The notes beneath the pieces are model-generated. The model saw only the letters and a program-made list of their open reading frames with translations, did no database searches and was not told the origin of the DNA. A stretch of 64,000 nucleotides of DNA from Salinactinospora qingdaonensis (GTDB lineage Bacteria; Actinomycetota; Actinomycetes; Streptosporangiales; Streptosporangiaceae), in contig NZ_BAABDD010000002.1 in the NCBI RefSeq assembly GCF_039539445.1, forward strand, positions 62,001-126,000, read 5' to 3'. Positions 60,808 through 64,000 of this stretch are shown here, in pieces (positions within the stretch are counted from its first letter, which is position 1; every line of letters begins with the position of its first letter). The position numbers and the translations under genes were made by a program.

Positions 60808-61231
60808 AGGTTTGGTGGACAGCGAGGGCGTCGAGGGGGCACCGGAGCGTATCCTCCCACCCGTTGGGGCAGCATACGGCGGCGACGAAAACGCGCGTGT
60901 CGCCTCGCAGGTGGTAGTTCCAGGTGATGTCACGGCCGAGGGAGAGATCGTGGATCGCTGCTGCATACCGTTCCTCCGTCGGTTTCCAATACGGACTATC
61001 GGTGTCCAGTTCGTGCTGGATGGCTTTGTATTGATCAGCCATCCATTGCGTGGCTTCCTCTGGCGTGTCCCATGTGTCCGAAATCAGGTAGGCGGGCTTG
61101 CGTAGCCACCAACAGATTTTGATTGGGGGGACGGGGGACTGGTGGAACCGAGGCCCATTAATGTGGGAGTTGGCCTGTTCTTGGACACGTTCGTGCTGGG
61201 TTCCGCGCCAAAAATAACCGTGATAGTGCAT
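60806..61231 (-). CDS. Hypothetical protein, probably truncated by frameshift
   Basis: A 141-residue protein (HYHGYFWRGTQHERVQEQAN, ICWWLRKPAYLISDTWDTPE, WNYHLRGDTRVFVAAVCCPN) with many aromatic residues and no recognised family. There is no ribosome binding site before ATG 61231; the upstream DNA is AT-rich, so a leaderless message is possible. The stop at 60806 lies in a segment whose neighbouring frame continues as a zinc ribbon (60724-60807), suggesting loss of the native C-terminus. Confidence 0.5.
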   Translation of the reverse strand: MHYHGYFWRGTQHERVQEQANSHINGPRFHQSPVPPIKICWWLRKPAYLISDTWDTPEEATQWMADQYKAIQHELDTDSPYWKPTEERYAAAIHDLSLGRDITWNYHLRGDTRVFVAAVCCPNGWEDTLRCPLDALAVHQT

Positions 61232-61342
61232 GAATTGTGAATTCTAATTCTAGTTTTTTGGGGGTGTCACCTGGTATGACCGGGTGTGGCCAGCTCACCC
61301 GGCTAGGTTCTGTTGTGCGAACGGCCGTGGTGTGGGGTGCGT

Positions 61343-61440
61343 GGGGGTGTTCTTCGTTCGCTCGTGCCTCGCTCGCTTCGCGATCTCGGCAGCCTGCGGA
61401 GGCGCTCACCGGCTTTCGCTCACCGCCCGTCCAAAAACAG
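61343..61440 (+). repeat. Dispersed repeat, copy 2
   Basis: Shares GTTCTTCGTTCGCTCGTGCC, CGATCTCGGCAGCCTGCGGA and the end CCGCCCGTCCAAAAACAG with copy 1 at 54283, with a shorter variable middle. Confidence 0.7.
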
Positions 61441-61654
61441 AGCCTAGCCACGTCGAGACGCGGCACCTAGTGGACAGAGTGGGCCGCTGCCAACAACCAC
61501 CCGTGGGTAGGACAATGGCCGCCCTCATGGGGCCTGCCTCCATCATGCCGCTGAGTCGGCTCTAACGTTCGGTGGAGCTGCAAGAGGGTGGCCAGTCACC
61601 CACGCCAGGTTCCCGGAGCCGCTGTGTTTTCGTCGGTCGGGAGTGGGGAGGTGG

Positions 61655-61715
61655 CCTCGTTCGCTCCTGCCTCGATCGCCGCGCGACCTCGGCGGCCTCA
61701 AGGGCGCGGCAGCCT
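61655..61715 (+). repeat. Dispersed repeat, copy 3 (partial)
   Basis: CTCGTTCGCTCCTGCCTCGA, TCGCCGCGCGACCTCGGC and GGCCT follow the core of copies 1 and 2; the CCGTCCAAAAA end is missing. Confidence 0.6.
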
Positions 61716-61882
61716 GAGGCAACCGCCACCGCCGGCCACACGCCTCCAGGTGTGAGAACGATAGGGTGGAACACGTCGGACCTTACGCTTTTCCGGCCTC
61801 CCGGGGGCGGTGGGCCCGTCTCCCAACCCGGGTTCGTTCCGGTTCACTCCCAGCTATCCGAGGTTGAAACGGTTATCCGGGA

Positions 61883-61915
61883 CTCAAGAAAGCGCGGGTC
61901 GACCGCTTTCTTGAG
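61883..61915. terminator. Inverted repeat, likely terminator
   Basis: A perfect 12-bp stem CTCAAGAAAGCG/CGCTTTCTTGAG with a 9-nt loop. No gene ends close by on the plus strand, so it may belong to a lost gene or the repeat region. Confidence 0.6.
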
Positions 61916-62092
61916 GGTATTTGCGCAGGTCAGAATGTAAGCCGCTTCGGAATTGGGCTGACCGGCCGGCTCGTCCCGCCCACACCTCTGCCGCGCGGCA
62001 GGGGCACCGCTAGATTGGGATACACCGTCTCTGGTGAAGCGGGTGTTTCGTCGGACGGTCGGGCTCCGTCGTGACTAGTTGATTCGGTGGTT

Positions 62093-62236
62093 ATGGACTC
62101 CTCGCTCACCTGGGTGCTGCTGTTCGGGCTGCCCCTCCTCGCGATCGCCGCGATCATCGGGTTCGCCGTCTACCATGCGTCCCCGGTGGAAAACGATCAG
62201 CGCGACGAGCGCAACGGCGACGACAACACCGGATAG
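62093..62236 (+). CDS. Small single-helix membrane protein (47 residues)
   Basis: The frame begins MDSSLTWVLLFGLPLLAIAA and has one membrane helix extending through IIGFAVYH, then a polar acidic tail ending GDDNTG. Start ATG 62093 has GGTGG a few bases upstream and codon use is GC3-rich. It is convergent with the SulP fusion gene. Unknown function; size and pattern resemble short actinobacterial membrane proteins. Confidence 0.55.
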   Translation: MDSSLTWVLLFGLPLLAIAAIIGFAVYHASPVENDQRDERNGDDNTG

Positions 62237-62362
62237 CCGAGGCCGCTGCGGCGACGGGACGTCGGTGCGCTCGTTGCGGCGTTTCTCCTCCCGCGCCACC
62301 GCGAGAGGAGAAACGGTTGACTGCACTGGTGGTCACGCCTGACCTCACGGCTCGCCCCGGGG

Positions 62363-64000
62363 TCAGTGCGTTGGCTCTGCCCGCTTCACCGCAGCCTCGG
62401 ACTCCTCAGCGGTACCGGTGACCCCCACACCCTTGTGGGCCTGGCTGTCGCTCTCCGGTGCGGACAGTACCTCCTCGGGAACGGGGACGAATCGCTGCGC
62501 CTGCTCGTCCAGGATCTGCACGCGCGAGGTCTCCAAGTCGAAGTACATCCCCGTCAGTTCCAGCGTCCCCGCCTCGAAACGCCGGCGTACCACCGGGTAA
62601 CTCAGCAGGTTCTCCAGTTGCCGCACGACGTTGGCCTGCGACATCTGGCCCACCGCTTCGGCCGATGGCACGTTTTCCGAGGCCGGCTGGAAGGCCCGAT
62701 CAGGGCCGGCGTGGTGCAGCCAGCGCGCCAGTTGCCCGACCTCCGCATCGCCGGTGTCCTGGCTGGTCCCCTCCAACAGCGCCTGCATTGCCGTGCAGTG
62801 GGAGTGCCCGCAGACCACGATCGAGGGCACCTCCAACACGGTGACGGCGTACTCGATGGCGGCTCCCACCGAGTCGTCGCTGTTGGGCTGGTAGGGCGGC
62901 ACCAGGTTGCCGATGTTGCGTACGGTGAACAGATCCCCCGGCCCGCTTGCGGTGATGACGTTGGGGACCAGACGCGAGTCGGCGCAACTGATGAACAGCA
63001 CTTTGGGCTGCTGACAGTGCGCCAGCCGGCGCATCGTGGTACGCATCCGTTCGGTGGTACTGGCGTGGTACTCGCGTGCTCCCGCCAGAAGCAGCCCGGA
63101 GACCGGCCCGGTGTCGTCATGGCTGCGCCGCCGCGCCCACGAGCGGGCGAGCCCCCGAGGCAGCAGGGTCTTCGCCGCGGGCGCGTCGAGTTTGGTGCTG
63201 CGCTCGTACCAATTCTCGTGCACCTCGTCGATGTCGACCTGTCCGCCGCTCCGTTCGTGGTCGACGCGCCAGGCGTGGATGGACTCGAACGCGGCATGGT
63301 CCATGAAGTCCACATGCAGATCAAGATCGACCTGTGCCCCGGCGGGGATACTGCGCAGCACATCGGTCACGCGCGGCACACCGAGGAAAGTCAGCGAACC
63401 CTGCACCACGATGTGCCAGCGTCCGTCGCGTTCCTCGGTGAGCACGCTCATGCGCGTCAGCCGCCGCAGGGAGACCAGCACGGCCAGGGCCAGCCCCACC
63501 AGCACCCCTTCCATCAGCCCTAGCAGGAGGACACCGGTCATCGTCACCAGGTACACGCTTACCTCATGGTGCTTGCGCAGGTCACGAAGTTGCGCCAGGT
63601 TGACCATCTGCACGCCGATGAGGACGAGCAGCCCCGCCAGCGCAGCCATGGGGATGTGTTCGACGAGAGGGGTGAACAGCGCCACTAGGAGGATGACCCA
63701 CACCCCGTGCAGGATCGCCGACAAGGGGGTGCGTCCCCCGGCTCGTGCGTTGGCGGTACTGCGCACGATCACGCCGGCGACGGGCAGCCCGCCGAGCGCC
63801 CCGCTGGTGGCATTGGCCGCGCCCTGCCCGATCAGTTCGCGGTTGAGCCTGATGCGCCTGCCATCGTGCATGCGGTCGACAGCGATCCCCGACAGCAGCG
63901 ACGCCACGCTGGCCACCAGCGCCAACGTCGCCACCGAGACCACCACCCCCTGGGCCTGATCGGGGTGGGGCAGGGCGGGGCCACTCCATGCATCGGCCAT
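62363..64000 (-). CDS. SulP anion transporter-carbonic anhydrase fusion, 5' part outside window
   Basis: At least 545 residues; the frame is open at the window edge and the first transmembrane half of SulP is missing, so the true start lies beyond 64000. Visible are about five membrane helices with the SulP segments ELIGQGAANATSGALGGLPV and HIPMAALAGLLVLIGVQMV, a STAS-like domain, and a full C-terminal beta-carbonic anhydrase with zinc ligands in LFISCADSRLVPN and VVCGHSHCTAMQALLE. Such fusions are thought to take up bicarbonate or another anion while interconverting it with CO2. The last 30 residues are acidic and disordered. Confidence 0.92.
   Translation of the reverse strand: MADAWSGPALPHPDQAQGVVVSVATLALVASVASLLSGIAVDRMHDGRRIRLNRELIGQGAANATSGALGGLPVAGVIVRSTANARAGGRTPLSAILHGVWVILLVALFTPLVEHIPMAALAGLLVLIGVQMVNLAQLRDLRKHHEVSVYLVTMTGVLLLGLMEGVLVGLALAVLVSLRRLTRMSVLTEERDGRWHIVVQGSLTFLGVPRVTDVLRSIPAGAQVDLDLHVDFMDHAAFESIHAWRVDHERSGGQVDIDEVHENWYERSTKLDAPAAKTLLPRGLARSWARRRSHDDTGPVSGLLLAGAREYHASTTERMRTTMRRLAHCQQPKVLFISCADSRLVPNVITASGPGDLFTVRNIGNLVPPYQPNSDDSVGAAIEYAVTVLEVPSIVVCGHSHCTAMQALLEGTSQDTGDAEVGQLARWLHHAGPDRAFQPASENVPSAEAVGQMSQANVVRQLENLLSYPVVRRRFEAGTLELTGMYFDLETSRVQILDEQAQRFVPVPEEVLSAPESDSQAHKGVGVTGTAEESEAAVKRAEPTH

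Larger units (their letters stand above)
61240..62092. other. Repeat-rich non-coding region
   Basis: About 850 bp without a convincing gene. It holds copies 2 and 3 of the dispersed repeat and a strong inverted repeat at 61883-61915. Frames here are translations of the repeats and share no coding bias. Confidence 0.5.

Overview
The window is high-GC actinobacterial DNA with GC-rich third codon positions, many GTG/TTG starts, 1- to 4-nt start/stop overlaps and few intrinsic terminators inside operons. An AA10 lytic polysaccharide monooxygenase that resembles Thermobifida fusca E7, a secreted GH74-FnIII-FnIII-CBM2 xyloglucanase, a CelR-type operator and an actinobacterial SUF locus together point to a cellulolytic Nocardiopsaceae genome, most likely Thermobifida or a close relative. 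This is inference from remembered families; no database was searched.

Layout. 0-8 kb: 3' part of a PrsW-type protease, heme A synthase, an EamA exporter, arginine deiminase plus ornithine carbamoyltransferase, and a two-gene ABC exporter. 8-15 kb: the SUF iron-sulfur operon (sufR-sufB-sufD-ferredoxin-sufC-sufS-sufU-sufT-like). A match to the mycobacterial SufR operator lies on the sufR start codon and a strong terminator closes the operon. 15-20 kb: a large unrecognised protein with a sigma-region-4-like helix-turn-helix, an SGNH hydrolase and a degenerate EAL/CBS protein. 20-26 kb: the type II fatty-acid operon fabD-fabH-acpP-fabF with a divergent FasR/PucR-type regulator. 26-34 kb: 5-oxoprolinase pxpABC, a PhoD-like phosphoesterase, YjbQ, DUF3052, AhpE-type peroxiredoxin and tRNA-Val(TAC).

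33.7-36 kb looks like the residue of an integrated element: a decayed tyrosine integrase beside tRNA-Val, AT-richer DNA and a small membrane protein/HTH pair. 36-43 kb carries the secreted polysaccharide-degrading genes, with a cupin, fdhD and a Gfo/Idh oxidoreductase between them. 44-46 kb holds a VOC protein and a scar where a TnpB remnant abuts a response-regulator remnant. 46-53 kb is housekeeping: a P-loop kinase, endonuclease IV, ketopantoate reductase family, NIF3 family, a CT398-like zinc-ribbon protein, RNase H/phosphatase and the RNase P RNA.

53-62 kb is accessory DNA: a membrane protein, a hemC, several small proteins (three with apparent frameshifts near their 3' ends), a DUF5753-type HTH regulator with DUF397 partner, and a PCMT-like O-methyltransferase whose start overlaps the stop of a small basic Asp-Gly-rich peptide gene. 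That last pair resembles imiditide-type RiPP cassettes and is the best candidate for an undescribed system here. The same stretch contains four copies of a dispersed repeat, a lone CRISPR-like repeat and a hairpin that masks the ribosome binding site of a zinc-finger gene. The window ends inside a SulP transporter-carbonic anhydrase fusion.
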